A stretch of 9,050 bases of DNA from Prevotellaceae bacterium UBA1787 (GCA_002315195.1 DCGD01000086.1:2492-11541), one strand, 5' to 3'; positions 1 to 7,882 are shown, numbered from the stretch's first letter. Made by a program: numbers and translations. Notes: generated by a model from the sequence alone, not told the origin.

Positions 1-2064
1 ACAGGACAGACCAACGCCCCGGCGCCTGAGGAAGGCACCGGACTGGAGACCGACAAGATGAGCAAAGAACACATCAAGGCTCATTTTGACAATTACATAG
101 GTAAAATCCTTAAGCGCATCCCCGCCCAAGACAGAAAAACATTCCGCTATGTGGTGGAAGACAGTTACGAAACGGGCGGGCAGAACTGGACGGACAAGTT
201 GGAAGAGGATTTCAAGAGAGCCTACGGCTATGACCCTACGCCTTTTCTCCCCGTCTTCAACGGTATTGTAGTCGGAAGCCAGGAACAGTCGGACAGATTT
301 CTTTGGGACGTACGCCGACTGATTGCCGACGAAGTATCATACAACTATGTAGGAGGATTGCGGGAAATCAGCCACGAACACGGCCTGACTACTTGGCTGG
401 AAAACTACGGACACTGGGGCTACCCCGGGGAGTTCCTGCAATATGGCGGACAATCGGACGAAATCGCCGGTGAATTCTGGAGTTTCGGCGACCTTGGAGA
501 CATTGAGAACCGGTGCGCTTCGTCATGCGGACATATTTACGGGAAAACAAAAGTGTGGGCTGAGTCCTTCACATGCGGAGGACCGGACTTCACACAATAC
601 CCAGGACAGATGAAACAAAGGGGCGACCGTTTCTTTACGGAAGGAATCAACGCCACCCTGCTCCACCTCTATATCCAGCAACCTGACGACCGTGTGCCGG
701 GAATCAACGCTTGGTTCGGCAACGAGTTCAACCGCAACAACACGTGGTTCTCACAACTGGACGTTTTCGGAAAGTATCTGAAACGATGCAACTATATGCT
801 GCAGCAAGGCCGGTACATCGCCGACGTGGCTTATTTCATCGGTGAGGACGCACCCAAAATGACGGGCGTACGCAACCCTGAAATCCCAAAAGGCTTTTCC
901 TACGATTATGTGAATGGAGAGGTACTCATGAACGCATCCGTCAGGGAAGGAAAACTCCATTTGGAAAGCGGCATGGAATATGCCGTCCTCGTGCTTCCCA
1001 AGCAAAACACCATGCGCCCTGAACTGCTGGGCAAATTGCAGCAGATGGTACGCGACGGACTGACCATCCAAGGCCCCGTTCCCGAAAAATCTCCAAGCCT
1101 CCAAAATTATCCTGACGCTGACAATGAGGTGAAAACCATCGCCCAAGAAATGTGGCAGGAACACCAACTGCCTTTCACCGACAAAATCAGTTATGGCAAA
1201 GGTTGCATCTACAAATATGCTTCCATTGAACAAATCATGCATGACAAAGGATTGGTGGCTGATTTCCAAGCGGAAGACGATAATCTGCCTTTGCTCTTCA
1301 TTCACAGGAAACTGAATGATGGTGATTTGTTTTTTGTCTCCAACCAAAGCGACACCATCGTTTCCTTCCGCGGCGCTTTCCGTATCAAAGGCAAGCAGCC
1401 GGAATTATGGAATCCTTTGACTTCCGAGTTGAGGCAATTGCCCGAATACCGCACTTTGGCACAAGCCACCGAGATTCCCATGTCGTTGCAGCCATACGAA
1501 AGCGCATTCATTATCTTCCGTCAACCTACGAACCAAACAACGACAAACGACAGGAATTATCCCGAAAAGAATGTCCTGCTGAGCATCAATTCCCCTTGGA
1601 CCGTCAAGTTCCAGGAAAGGCGTGGAGGTCCCGATGCACCCATCACCTTCACCGAACTGACGGACTGGACCACAAACAGCGATGCCCGCATCAAATTTTT
1701 CTCCGGCACCGCCACCTATTCCAACACCTTCACGCTCGAAAAACTACCCAAGACACCCATCTACCTTGATTTGGGCAAAGTGATGGTCATGGCAAAAGTC
1801 AAACTGAATGGAATTTATGTGGGAGGCGTTTGGACCACACCTTACCGCTTGAACGTTTCCAATGCCATACGAAAGGGGAAAAACACCCTTGAAATAGAGG
1901 TTGTCAATTGCTGGAGAAACCGCCTGATTGGAGAAAAGACGCTTCCTGAAAACGAACGGTTTACTTTCCAAACGGCCACCTACTTGAACAAAAACAGCGA
2001 ATTGCAGTCTTCCGGTCTCCTGGGACCCGTAGAAATACAGACATTCAACTACCTATTAAAATAA
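1..2064 (+). CDS. GH106-family alpha-L-rhamnosidase-like glycoside hydrolase, 5' end missing
   Basis: The reading frame is open from base 1, so the ATG at 58 is almost certainly internal and the gene begins left of the window; 687 codons are visible. Family members are usually about 1,000 residues or more, so several hundred N-terminal residues are probably missing. The visible part begins with a GH106-like TGQTNAPAPEEGTGLETDKM stretch. It continues with the acidic motif VEDSYE (bases 154-171), the HEHGL and ENYGHWGYPGEF block (376-435), and SSCGHIYG followed by AESFT (about 523-573). The glutamates in VEDSYE and AESFT are my candidates for the catalytic acid/base pair, which is inference. 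The last 120 or so residues resemble the beta-sandwich sugar-binding domain of GH2-type enzymes (LDLGKV, VKLNGIYVGGVWTTPYR, NTLEIEVVNCWRNRLIG). Such enzymes remove terminal alpha-L-rhamnose from plant or microbial glycans, usually in the periplasm. The exact substrate cannot be read from the sequence. glpK follows after 12 bases. Confidence 0.85.
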   Translation, partial: TGQTNAPAPEEGTGLETDKMSKEHIKAHFDNYIGKILKRIPAQDRKTFRYVVEDSYETGGQNWTDKLEEDFKRAYGYDPTPFLPVFNGIVVGSQEQSDRFLWDVRRLIADEVSYNYVGGLREISHEHGLTTWLENYGHWGYPGEFLQYGGQSDEIAGEFWSFGDLGDIENRCASSCGHIYGKTKVWAESFTCGGPDFTQYPGQMKQRGDRFFTEGINATLLHLYIQQPDDRVPGINAWFGNEFNRNNTWFSQLDVFGKYLKRCNYMLQQGRYIADVAYFIGEDAPKMTGVRNPEIPKGFSYDYVNGEVLMNASVREGKLHLESGMEYAVLVLPKQNTMRPELLGKLQQMVRDGLTIQGPVPEKSPSLQNYPDADNEVKTIAQEMWQEHQLPFTDKISYGKGCIYKYASIEQIMHDKGLVADFQAEDDNLPLLFIHRKLNDGDLFFVSNQSDTIVSFRGAFRIKGKQPELWNPLTSELRQLPEYRTLAQATEIPMSLQPYESAFIIFRQPTNQTTTNDRNYPEKNVLLSINSPWTVKFQERRGGPDAPITFTELTDWTTNSDARIKFFSGTATYSNTFTLEKLPKTPIYLDLGKVMVMAKVKLNGIYVGGVWTTPYRLNVSNAIRKGKNTLEIEVVNCWRNRLIGEKTLPENERFTFQTATYLNKNSELQSSGLLGPVEIQTFNYLLK

Positions 2065-2076
2065 ATCCCGACAAAC

Positions 2077-3588
2077 ATGGAAAACGACAAGAAATACATT
2101 TTGGCCATTGACCAAGGCACCAGCAGTTCACGCGCCATTGTTTTTGACCACAACGGAGAAATACAATCCGTATGTCAACGCGAATTTACACAATTCTTCC
2201 CTCAGCCCGGTTGGGTGGAACACGATGCGTTCGAGATTTGGCAAACTGAGTCACAAGTTGTCCGCGAAGCGGTCGCCGCATTGCAGCCGGACGTACAAAT
2301 CGCCGCCATCGGCATCACCAACCAACGTGAGACTACCATCGTGTGGGATGCTGAGACCGGAAACGCCATTTATCATGCCATAGTGTGGCAAGACAGACGG
2401 ACCTCCACCTACTGCGATGAATTGCGCGCCAACGGCTGGGCTGACAGGATTCGCGAAAAAACGGGACTTGTCTTGGACGCTTATTTCAGTGCCACAAAAA
2501 TTCGGTGGATTTTGGAAAACGTACCGGGGGCAAAAGCGCGCGCAGAGGCTGGCAAACTGCTTTTTGGTACAGTGGATTGTTGGCTGCTCTGGAACCTCAC
2601 CCATGGTCGTCAGCACATCACCGACATCACCAATGCCTCACGGACCAAATTCTTCAACATCCATACACTGAAATGGGATGAAGAAATCCTGAACTTGATG
2701 GGCATTCCGCTTTCCATGATGCCGAAGGTGCGCTCAAATTCGGAAATCTACGGTTCTACGAACCTACTGAAAGGGATTGGTTCCACAAAGAACGACTCCG
2801 TTCCCGTTGCAGGCATGATTGGCGACCAACAATCCGCATTGTTTGGCCAAATGTGCATCCACCCCGGGGATGTAAAAAACACTTACGGAACGGGGTGCTT
2901 CCTTTTGATGAACATCGGTGACAAGCCATTGCTCTCGGATAACAAACTCCTGACCACGATTGCATGGAAATTGGGAGAAAAAGTCAGTTACGCCTTTGAA
3001 GGCAGCGTTTTCGTGGCCGGTTCGGTTGTCCAGTGGCTCAGGCATGGGTTGGGCGTCATTCGCTCATCCTCTGAGATTGAAGCACTGGCAGCCAGCGTGC
3101 CTGATAATGGCGGCGTTTATTTCGTTCCCGCCCTGACCGGACTCGGCGCGCCCTACTGGGACGCATACGCCAAGGGAAGCATCAACGGCATCACCCGCGG
3201 CACTACCGTAGCCCATATCGCACGTGCGGCTTTGGAAGGCATCGCTTTCCAAACCATGGACATCGTCAAGGCCATGGAACGGGACGCCGGCGTGGACTTG
3301 AAGGCACTCAAGGTGGATGGCGGTGCTTCGCGCAACAACTTGATGATGCAATTCCAATCGAACATTCTACAGACCTCTGTAATTCGTCCCCGAATTACGG
3401 AAACAACGGCACTGGGGGCGGCTTACATGGCGGGGCTTGCCGTGGGATTTTGGAACGACATGGAAGATATTTCCGGACAATGGCAGACCGAACATCTTTT
3501 CACTCCGAAAGCCACGGACGACTGCGTGGAAAAAGCCAGACAGGGTTGGAGAGACGCCGTGCGTAGAACTTTGACCCCGAATTTTTGA
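2077..3588 (+). CDS. glpK: Glycerol kinase
   Basis: FGGY-family kinase (503 residues, normal length) that phosphorylates glycerol with ATP to sn-glycerol-3-phosphate in the cytoplasm. The N-terminal phosphate loop DQGTSSSRA lies at residues 12-20. The glycerol-binding residues of the E. coli enzyme have counterparts: Arg84 and Glu85 in TNQRE, Tyr136, and Asp250-Gln251 in [10 protein letters not shown], Asp250 being the expected catalytic base. YGTGCF (270-275), GLGAPYWD (355-362) and DGGASRNN (414-421) are typical C-domain signatures, which separates it from rhamnulokinase or xylulokinase. The loop corresponding to the E. coli fructose-1,6-bisphosphate site (GGKGGTR) is different and about four residues longer here ([12 protein letters not shown], 230-241). 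The histidine phosphorylated by HPr in Gram-positive enzymes is also not evident. No Shine-Dalgarno is seen, as is usual in Bacteroidetes. The 12-base gap to the upstream hydrolase suggests a shared transcript. Confidence 0.97.
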   Translation: MENDKKYILAIDQGTSSSRAIVFDHNGEIQSVCQREFTQFFPQPGWVEHDAFEIWQTESQVVREAVAALQPDVQIAAIGITNQRETTIVWDAETGNAIYHAIVWQDRRTSTYCDELRANGWADRIREKTGLVLDAYFSATKIRWILENVPGAKARAEAGKLLFGTVDCWLLWNLTHGRQHITDITNASRTKFFNIHTLKWDEEILNLMGIPLSMMPKVRSNSEIYGSTNLLKGIGSTKNDSVPVAGMIGDQQSALFGQMCIHPGDVKNTYGTGCFLLMNIGDKPLLSDNKLLTTIAWKLGEKVSYAFEGSVFVAGSVVQWLRHGLGVIRSSSEIEALAASVPDNGGVYFVPALTGLGAPYWDAYAKGSINGITRGTTVAHIARAALEGIAFQTMDIVKAMERDAGVDLKALKVDGGASRNNLMMQFQSNILQTSVIRPRITETTALGAAYMAGLAVGFWNDMEDISGQWQTEHLFTPKATDDCVEKARQGWRDAVRRTLTPNF

Positions 3589-3609
3589 GATGGCTTGATT
3601 TTTCATAAC

Positions 3610-3668
3610 GTGCAGACCGAGGGAAAGCGGTTCAACATGCAACCTGATTGACGAACCACCGACTGCAC
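3610..3668 (+). other. Possible folded leader between glpK and glpF
   Basis: In the 133-base gap, GTGCAG (3610-3615) pairs with CTGCAC (3663-3668), and nested inside it GGTTC (3629-3633) pairs with GAACC (3653-3657). This would give a two-part stem in the RNA ahead of glpF. There is no U-run behind it, so it does not look like a simple intrinsic terminator. I see no clear TAnnTTTG promoter in this gap, so glpF is probably read through from glpK. The stems are short and may be chance. Confidence 0.25.
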
Positions 3669-3721
3669 AAGTCCGCACATCTATCGCAACACTTTATTTC
3701 CACATAAATATACAAACCAAC

Positions 3722-4453
3722 ATGGAATTATTTACTCAATGCTTTCATGAATGTCTCGGCACGATGATTCTCGTGCTGTTGGGCGATGGCGTTTGCGCCG
3801 CCACCGCACTGAACAAATCCAAAGCGCAAGGTGCGGGATGGATTGTTGTTACAATGGGATGGGGACTGGCGGTTATGTGCGGCGCCCTCGTTGCAGGGCC
3901 ATACAGCGGGGCGCATCTCAACCCCGCGCTTACATTAGGTCTGGCTGTCGTCAACCACATGTCATACCTCACCATAACATGCTATATCGCGGCACAAATG
4001 CTGGGTGGTTTTATCGGCGCCGTGCTTGTCTATCTGTTTTACAAAGACCATTATGACGCCACCCCCGATGCTTCCGTCAAACTGGGCACTTTCTGCACGG
4101 CACCTGCCATTCGCAACAAATGGCGCAATTTCTTCTGCGAATTTTTGGGGACTTGGCTTCTTGTACTCGTCATTCTGTCCTTCTCCTGCAAACAATATGT
4201 AGAAGCCGGAAATTCCGGGACACTGGGCGTGTTTCCCGTCACTTTCCTTATCGTTGCCATCGGTATGTCATTGGGTGGAGCGACCGGCTACGCCATCAAC
4301 CCCGCACGCGATTTGGCACCGCGCCTGGCGCATTTCATTCTCCCCATTAAGGACAAACGTGATAGCGACTGGGAATACAGTTGGATCCCCGTTTTCGGTC
4401 CCATTGCCGGAGCCTTGTTCGCCGCCGTCTGTTTCTTGCTCTTTCCAATGTGA
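3722..4453 (+). CDS. glpF: Glycerol uptake facilitator (aquaglyceroporin, MIP family)
   Basis: Inner-membrane channel of 243 residues, expected to have six transmembrane helices and two half-helices. It lets glycerol and similar small polyols diffuse into the cell, where GlpK from the preceding gene traps them. Both family signatures are present: SGAHLNPA with NPA at residues 67-69, and GYAINPARD with NPA at 193-195. The Asp197 after the second NPAR marks the glycerol-conducting branch rather than strict water channels. By alignment with E. coli GlpF, the selectivity filter would be Trp47, Gly181, Tyr190 and Arg196. The E. coli residue at the third position is Phe200, so Tyr190 is a small, polar change in the filter. 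The ATG at 3722 places the first helix (ECLGTMILVLLGDGVCA) at the correct distance from the N-terminus. The last helix (WIPVFGPIAGALFAAVCFLLF) ends at the C-terminus. Confidence 0.94.
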   Translation: MELFTQCFHECLGTMILVLLGDGVCAATALNKSKAQGAGWIVVTMGWGLAVMCGALVAGPYSGAHLNPALTLGLAVVNHMSYLTITCYIAAQMLGGFIGAVLVYLFYKDHYDATPDASVKLGTFCTAPAIRNKWRNFFCEFLGTWLLVLVILSFSCKQYVEAGNSGTLGVFPVTFLIVAIGMSLGGATGYAINPARDLAPRLAHFILPIKDKRDSDWEYSWIPVFGPIAGALFAAVCFLLFPM

Positions 4454-4532
4454 AGGCAATGCGTCAATGAGGAAAATTTCCTGATGTCATACCGATGATG
4501 CGTTTGTCCAACCGATTGAAAGGAAATCCTAA

Positions 4533-4704
4533 CTGTATGGAACGAAGGAATTGTTTGAAGTACTGTCGGCTAAATACAAACGCCTTGAGCGGTTGACCGC
4601 CATCAGTCCGAACAATTCCTGCATGACAAAATCCCGAGAAACAAAAAGTCGCTCAGGTACTTAACAATAACATTAACGAACTAAACCGCGGAATTAAGGG
4701 ATAA
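4533..4704 (+). pseudogene. Possible decayed small coding sequence (frameshifted)
   Basis: This stretch lies in the 387-base gap between glpF and ruvX, which has no intact gene. From 4533 one frame reads LYGTKELFEVLSAKYKRLER then LTAISPNNSC (to 4622). It meets a TAA directly upstream and has no good start. From 4627, in a frame shifted by one base, the reading continues as QNPEKQKVAQVLNNNINELN then RGIKG and stops at TAA 4702-4704. Both parts look like one charged, helical, possibly coiled-coil protein joined across a frameshift near 4620-4626. I do not recognise the family. The alternative is chance: the two segments are only about 30 and 25 codons, and the same bases also form an inverted repeat. 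Confidence 0.3.
4546..4620. repeat. Inverted repeat with nested hairpin in the glpF-ruvX gap
   Basis: AGGAATTGTT (4546-4555) is the exact reverse complement of AACAATTCCT (4611-4620). The pairing can extend inward by a G-U and a G-C pair, then, after an internal loop, by ACTG (4562-4565) with CAGT (4604-4607). Inside lies a GCGG-TTGA-CCGC hairpin (4589-4600). The 75-base unit could be a structured RNA, a miniature inverted-repeat element or an accident within a decayed gene. No U-run follows, so a terminator is unlikely. Confidence 0.4.
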
Positions 4705-4828
4705 AAAACTCAACGAAGAACGTATGCAAAAGCCATTGCCAACACCAAAACTGCATATTCTACATTTTGCACATTCATCAACTTGTCTTTTTATCATTTT
4801 TCAAAACGGTTTCTTGAAATAATTGTTG

Positions 4829-4837
4829 TAATTTTGC
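4829..4837 (+). promoter_or_regulatory. Bacteroidetes -7 promoter motif for ruvX
   Basis: TAATTTTGC is an exact match to the Bacteroidetes primary sigma -7 consensus TAnnTTTGC. It ends only three bases before the ruvX ATG (4841), so transcription would begin at or very near the start codon. No good TTTG -33 box is seen at the usual 19-21 base distance. A second, weaker candidate lies upstream: TTG at 4737-4739, 21 bases, then TACATTTTGC at 4761-4770. That one would give a leader of roughly 65 bases. Confidence 0.5.
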
Positions 4838-4840
4838 ACC

Positions 4841-5254
4841 ATGAGTAGAATATTAGCCATAGATTACGGGAAAAAACGCACGGGCATCGCCGTGTCCGAC
4901 ATGATGAAAATCATCGCTCAAGGGCTTACCACAGTCAACTCATCTGAACTGATTTCATTTCTGAAAGAATACTTTGCGAAAGAACCCGTAGAAAAAGTCA
5001 TCATCGGACTGCCTCGACAAACCACGGGCGAATTGTCTGAAAACGCGGAACGCGTGAATTTGTTCTGCGCAAAGTTCCGCGGCGCTTTTCCCGACATCCC
5101 CCTCGAAACGTATGATGAGCGTTTTACGTCTGTTATGGCTCACCAAGCCATGATTGACGGAGGACTGAAAAGAAAAGCCCGAAGAAACAAGGCTTTGGTT
5201 GACGAAATCAGCGCGACTTTGATACTCGAGGAATATTTGGAAAGATTAAGATAA
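4841..5254 (+). CDS. ruvX: RuvX/YqgF-family pre-16S rRNA nuclease (putative Holliday junction resolvase)
   Basis: Small RNase H-fold protein of 137 residues, the usual family length. The family is known for maturing the 5' end of 16S rRNA in E. coli and was earlier proposed to resolve Holliday junctions. The three acidic active-site positions are visible: Asp7 in the N-terminal strand ILAIDYGKKRTGIAVSD, Glu93 in YDERFTS (91-97), and Asp121 in VDEISATLILEEYL. VIIGLPRQTTGE (53-64) matches the conserved GLP segment. The start at 4841 is well fixed, because family members begin a few residues before the AIDYG strand. It is the first gene of a co-directional cluster, with def following after 43 bases, so the two probably share a transcript. 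The promoter motif sits directly against the start codon. Confidence 0.95.
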   Translation: MSRILAIDYGKKRTGIAVSDMMKIIAQGLTTVNSSELISFLKEYFAKEPVEKVIIGLPRQTTGELSENAERVNLFCAKFRGAFPDIPLETYDERFTSVMAHQAMIDGGLKRKARRNKALVDEISATLILEEYLERLR

Positions 5255-5297
5255 ATACGCATCTTCAGGGTGCTTTTTTAAGATAAACAAACATAAC

Positions 5298-5852
5298 ATG
5301 AAATTGCCCATTTATATTTATGGAATGCCCGTACTACGCAAAGTGGCACAGGATGTAGAACTTGACAAGACCGTACTGGAACCTTTGGTGCAGGATATGT
5401 ACGAGACCATGACCGCCGCCAATGGTGTCGGATTGGCGGGTCCCCAAATTGGTAAATCCATCCGCGTGGTGGTCATTGACCTCGATGTCATTTCCGATGA
5501 TTTTCCCGAATACAAGGGCTATCGTCGCGCTTTCTTCAACGCCCATGTCATCGACACGGATGGTGAACTGGAAAGCATAAACGAAGGCTGCCTCAGTCTT
5601 CCCGGCATCAACGAAAACGTGAAACGCGCCAAGCGCGTGCATGTCACCTACTATGATGAGGATTTTCAATATCATGACGAATGGGTTGAAGGATTTCTCG
5701 CACGCGTAATGCAGCATGAATTTGACCATTTGGAGGGGCACATGTTCATCGACCATATTTCCCCTCTCCGCAAACAATTGATCAAGAGCAAACTGTCAAG
5801 TTTCTTGAAAGGCAATGTTCGCGCTTCGTATAAGGTTAAGACCATTAAATAG
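5298..5852 (+). CDS. def: Peptide deformylase
   Basis: Cytoplasmic metalloenzyme of 184 residues that removes the formyl group from the N-terminal methionine of new proteins. All three family motifs are present: GVGLAGPQIG (43-52), EGCLSLP (96-102) with metal ligand Cys98, and QHEFDHLEG (139-147) with metal ligands His140 and His144 and catalytic Glu141. In motif 1 the usual GxGxAAPQ reads AGPQ, so the second alanine is glycine at residue 48, a conservative change beside the oxyanion-site glutamine. The ATG at 5298 gives the usual short lead (MKLPIYIYGMPVLRKVA) before the first helix and follows an A-rich stretch typical of Bacteroidetes initiation regions. No formyltransferase gene (fmt) lies beside it. 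The neighbours are ruvX upstream and the TPR gene, which overlaps or abuts its end. Confidence 0.97.
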   Translation: MKLPIYIYGMPVLRKVAQDVELDKTVLEPLVQDMYETMTAANGVGLAGPQIGKSIRVVVIDLDVISDDFPEYKGYRRAFFNAHVIDTDGELESINEGCLSLPGINENVKRAKRVHVTYYDEDFQYHDEWVEGFLARVMQHEFDHLEGHMFIDHISPLRKQLIKSKLSSFLKGNVRASYKVKTIK

Positions 5853-7851
5853 TTTGAAACGCTCTTTCTTTTTCTTCTTGATTTTTGTGACATTGTCAGC
5901 GAAAGCGCAACTCAACGCCGACGGTGTCATCTCCATTGGGCGCAATGCACTCTACTATGAGGATTATGCCCTCTCCATACAATATTTCAATCAAGTCATC
6001 GAAGCCAAGCCTTACTTGTACGAACCTTATTATTTCCGCGGCGTAGCCAAGTATTATTTGGGTGACTACCTCGGCGCCTCCAACGACTGCTCCCTGGCGA
6101 TTGAGCGTAATCCTTTCGTGGACAACATCTACAAACTGCGCGCCATAAGCCTGGTAATGAACGCGGATTATGAGAAAGCGGCAAATGATTACCGACTGCT
6201 GACAAAGATGTGCAGGCACGACCAAGACGTTTGGTACAACCTGGTGCTATGCGAAACCCAACAAAAACACCTAGAAGCGGCCGACACCTTGTTGGACACC
6301 ATGATTGTCAAATGGCCGCAGAGTGCGCGCTGCTATATGCTGAAAGCCCAAATAGCGCTGGAACAAAAAGACTCCATCCTTGCCGACACGCTTATCCGAC
6401 AATCGCTGAACATCAATCCTTTCAACGTGGATGCGCTCAGTGCAATGGCCATGCTGCAAATGCAGAGGAAGGAATATGTACAGGCTGAAACCACATACGA
6501 CCGGGCTATCCTTCAAGCACCGCGCAAAGCCGTTTTTTACATCAACCGCGCGCTGTCGCGCTATCACCAAAAAAACCTGCGCGGTGCCATGGACGATTAC
6601 AACATCGCTCTTGACATTGACCCCGAAAACTACCTCGCCCACTACAACCGAGGATTGCTGCGCATGCAAGTAGGAGAAGACAATCTCTCCATCGAAGATT
6701 TTAATTTCGTTCTGAAAAAAGAACCTCACGACCGTCTAGCCCTCGTCAACCGCGCCACACTGAACGAAAAAACAGGCAACTACAAAGGAGCCGCCGAAGA
6801 CTATTCCACCGTACTGGAGGATTATCCCAATTTCATCATCGGCTATGAAAACCGCGCGCGCTGCCGCAGAAAGGCGGGAGACATCAAGGGGGCCATCGCC
6901 GACGAACGAAAGGTGACGATAGCGCGTCTGGAAGATACATACGGCAATAAAAAAAGGAAAAATACGGAAAAGGATACCCGAAAACAAAAGGAGCAGAATA
7001 TCGACGACTACCAAAAAATGGTTGTGGAAAACGACGAGGAGAACATCGCCAAGTTTTATGAAAGCGACTACCGGGGAAAAATTCAAAACCGCGAAGTGAC
7101 CGTTGAACTGCAGCCCATCTACATTCTTTCCTTCAACCAAAAAAACAATGGTGTAGCAGCACAGAAAAACTATGCCGATTTCCTCGTCAAACTGAATGAA
7201 GAAAAATTATTTGAAAGAACGCTCTTTCTCTCTACGCGCGAAGGCGCCTCAAACGCCAACGACATCCAACGTATGGACGCGGCAAGGGAACATCTGCAAT
7301 CCCGCCTGAACAGCGACAGCCGTAACAGCCACCTGCTCTTCGCACATGGTTTCTACTCCGCGGAACGGCGAGACTATGCCGAAGCATTGGCGGACTTGAA
7401 CCAAGCCGTTTCCTCCGACTCCACCTACATGCCATCCTATTTCCTGAGAGCGACCGTTAAACTCAAGTTGATCGAGATGAGACAATTCCGACAAAACGGC
7501 ACGGACACGGAAGAAAAAAACAAAGTTTCCAACCAAATGTCCATGGATTTCCTTTCCATTCTTGAAGACTTGAACTATGCCATACAACTCGAACCTGCCG
7601 TTTCATTCCTTTATTATAACAGGGGATGCATAAAGGCGCGCATGGGACATTCGGAAGAAGCCGTCAAGGATTTCAACAAGGCAATCGACATCAACCCGGC
7701 ACTGGCGGAAGCCTACTACAACCGCGCTCTGCTGACAGTGGAAAAGGGTGACCGACAGCAGGCCTTTTCCGACTTGGGCAAGGCCGGTGAACTCGGACTT
7801 TATTCCGCATATAGCCTGATTAAACACTTCCGAAAAAATGAACACAATTGA
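5815..7851 (+). CDS. Secreted tetratricopeptide-repeat (TPR) protein
   Basis: Protein of 678 residues from ATG 5815, which would overlap def by 38 bases. The better biological start may be TTG at 5854, one base after the def stop. From there the protein begins with a clean signal peptide, (M)KRSFFFFLIFVTLSAKA then Q, and has 665 residues. After the signal come about nine TPR units (to about residue 370) with typical cores such as EPYYFRGVAKYYLGDY, AVFYINRALSRYHQKN and YLAHYNRGLLRMQVGE. A lysine-rich linker follows near residues 376-395 (NKKRKNTEKDTRKQKEQN). A middle segment precedes about three to four more TPRs (SHLLFAHGFYSAERRDYAEA, VSFLYYNRGCIKARMGHSEE, AEAYYNRALLTVEKGDRQQA). TPRs form helical scaffolds that bind other proteins, and no enzymatic motif is seen. 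The location is probably the periplasm. Its place behind ruvX and def suggests co-transcription, but no specific role can be assigned. Confidence 0.9.
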   Translation: MFALRIRLRPLNSLKRSFFFFLIFVTLSAKAQLNADGVISIGRNALYYEDYALSIQYFNQVIEAKPYLYEPYYFRGVAKYYLGDYLGASNDCSLAIERNPFVDNIYKLRAISLVMNADYEKAANDYRLLTKMCRHDQDVWYNLVLCETQQKHLEAADTLLDTMIVKWPQSARCYMLKAQIALEQKDSILADTLIRQSLNINPFNVDALSAMAMLQMQRKEYVQAETTYDRAILQAPRKAVFYINRALSRYHQKNLRGAMDDYNIALDIDPENYLAHYNRGLLRMQVGEDNLSIEDFNFVLKKEPHDRLALVNRATLNEKTGNYKGAAEDYSTVLEDYPNFIIGYENRARCRRKAGDIKGAIADERKVTIARLEDTYGNKKRKNTEKDTRKQKEQNIDDYQKMVVENDEENIAKFYESDYRGKIQNREVTVELQPIYILSFNQKNNGVAAQKNYADFLVKLNEEKLFERTLFLSTREGASNANDIQRMDAAREHLQSRLNSDSRNSHLLFAHGFYSAERRDYAEALADLNQAVSSDSTYMPSYFLRATVKLKLIEMRQFRQNGTDTEEKNKVSNQMSMDFLSILEDLNYAIQLEPAVSFLYYNRGCIKARMGHSEEAVKDFNKAIDINPALAEAYYNRALLTVEKGDRQQAFSDLGKAGELGLYSAYSLIKHFRKNEHN

Positions 7852-7882
7852 AACGACACTCCAAAACAAAAATCGCATGTTT

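Noticed and set aside
751..1347. Long minus-strand open frame opposite the GH106 gene (198 codons)
   Set aside because: It is wholly inside a well-supported gene, its translation has no recognisable motif, and it fits a shadow frame of GC-biased codons.
2077..3588. Possibility that the FGGY kinase is rhamnulokinase, given the rhamnosidase neighbour
   Set aside because: The glycerol-binding residues and the motifs [15 protein letters not shown] and GLGAPYWD are those of glycerol kinase, and glpF follows.
4470..4482. AGGAAA-A-TTTCCT short inverted repeat after glpF, considered as a terminator
   Set aside because: The one-base centre cannot form an RNA loop, the stem would shrink to four or five pairs, and no U-run follows.
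4498..4596. Small ATG-started open frame of 32 codons in the glpF-ruvX gap
   Set aside because: Its composition is rich in Cys, Asn and Arg and unlike a real small protein; another frame over the same bases looks more coding-like.
5334..5777. Minus-strand open frame of 147 codons opposite def
   Set aside because: All deformylase motifs are on the + strand; this frame is antisense with no family resemblance.
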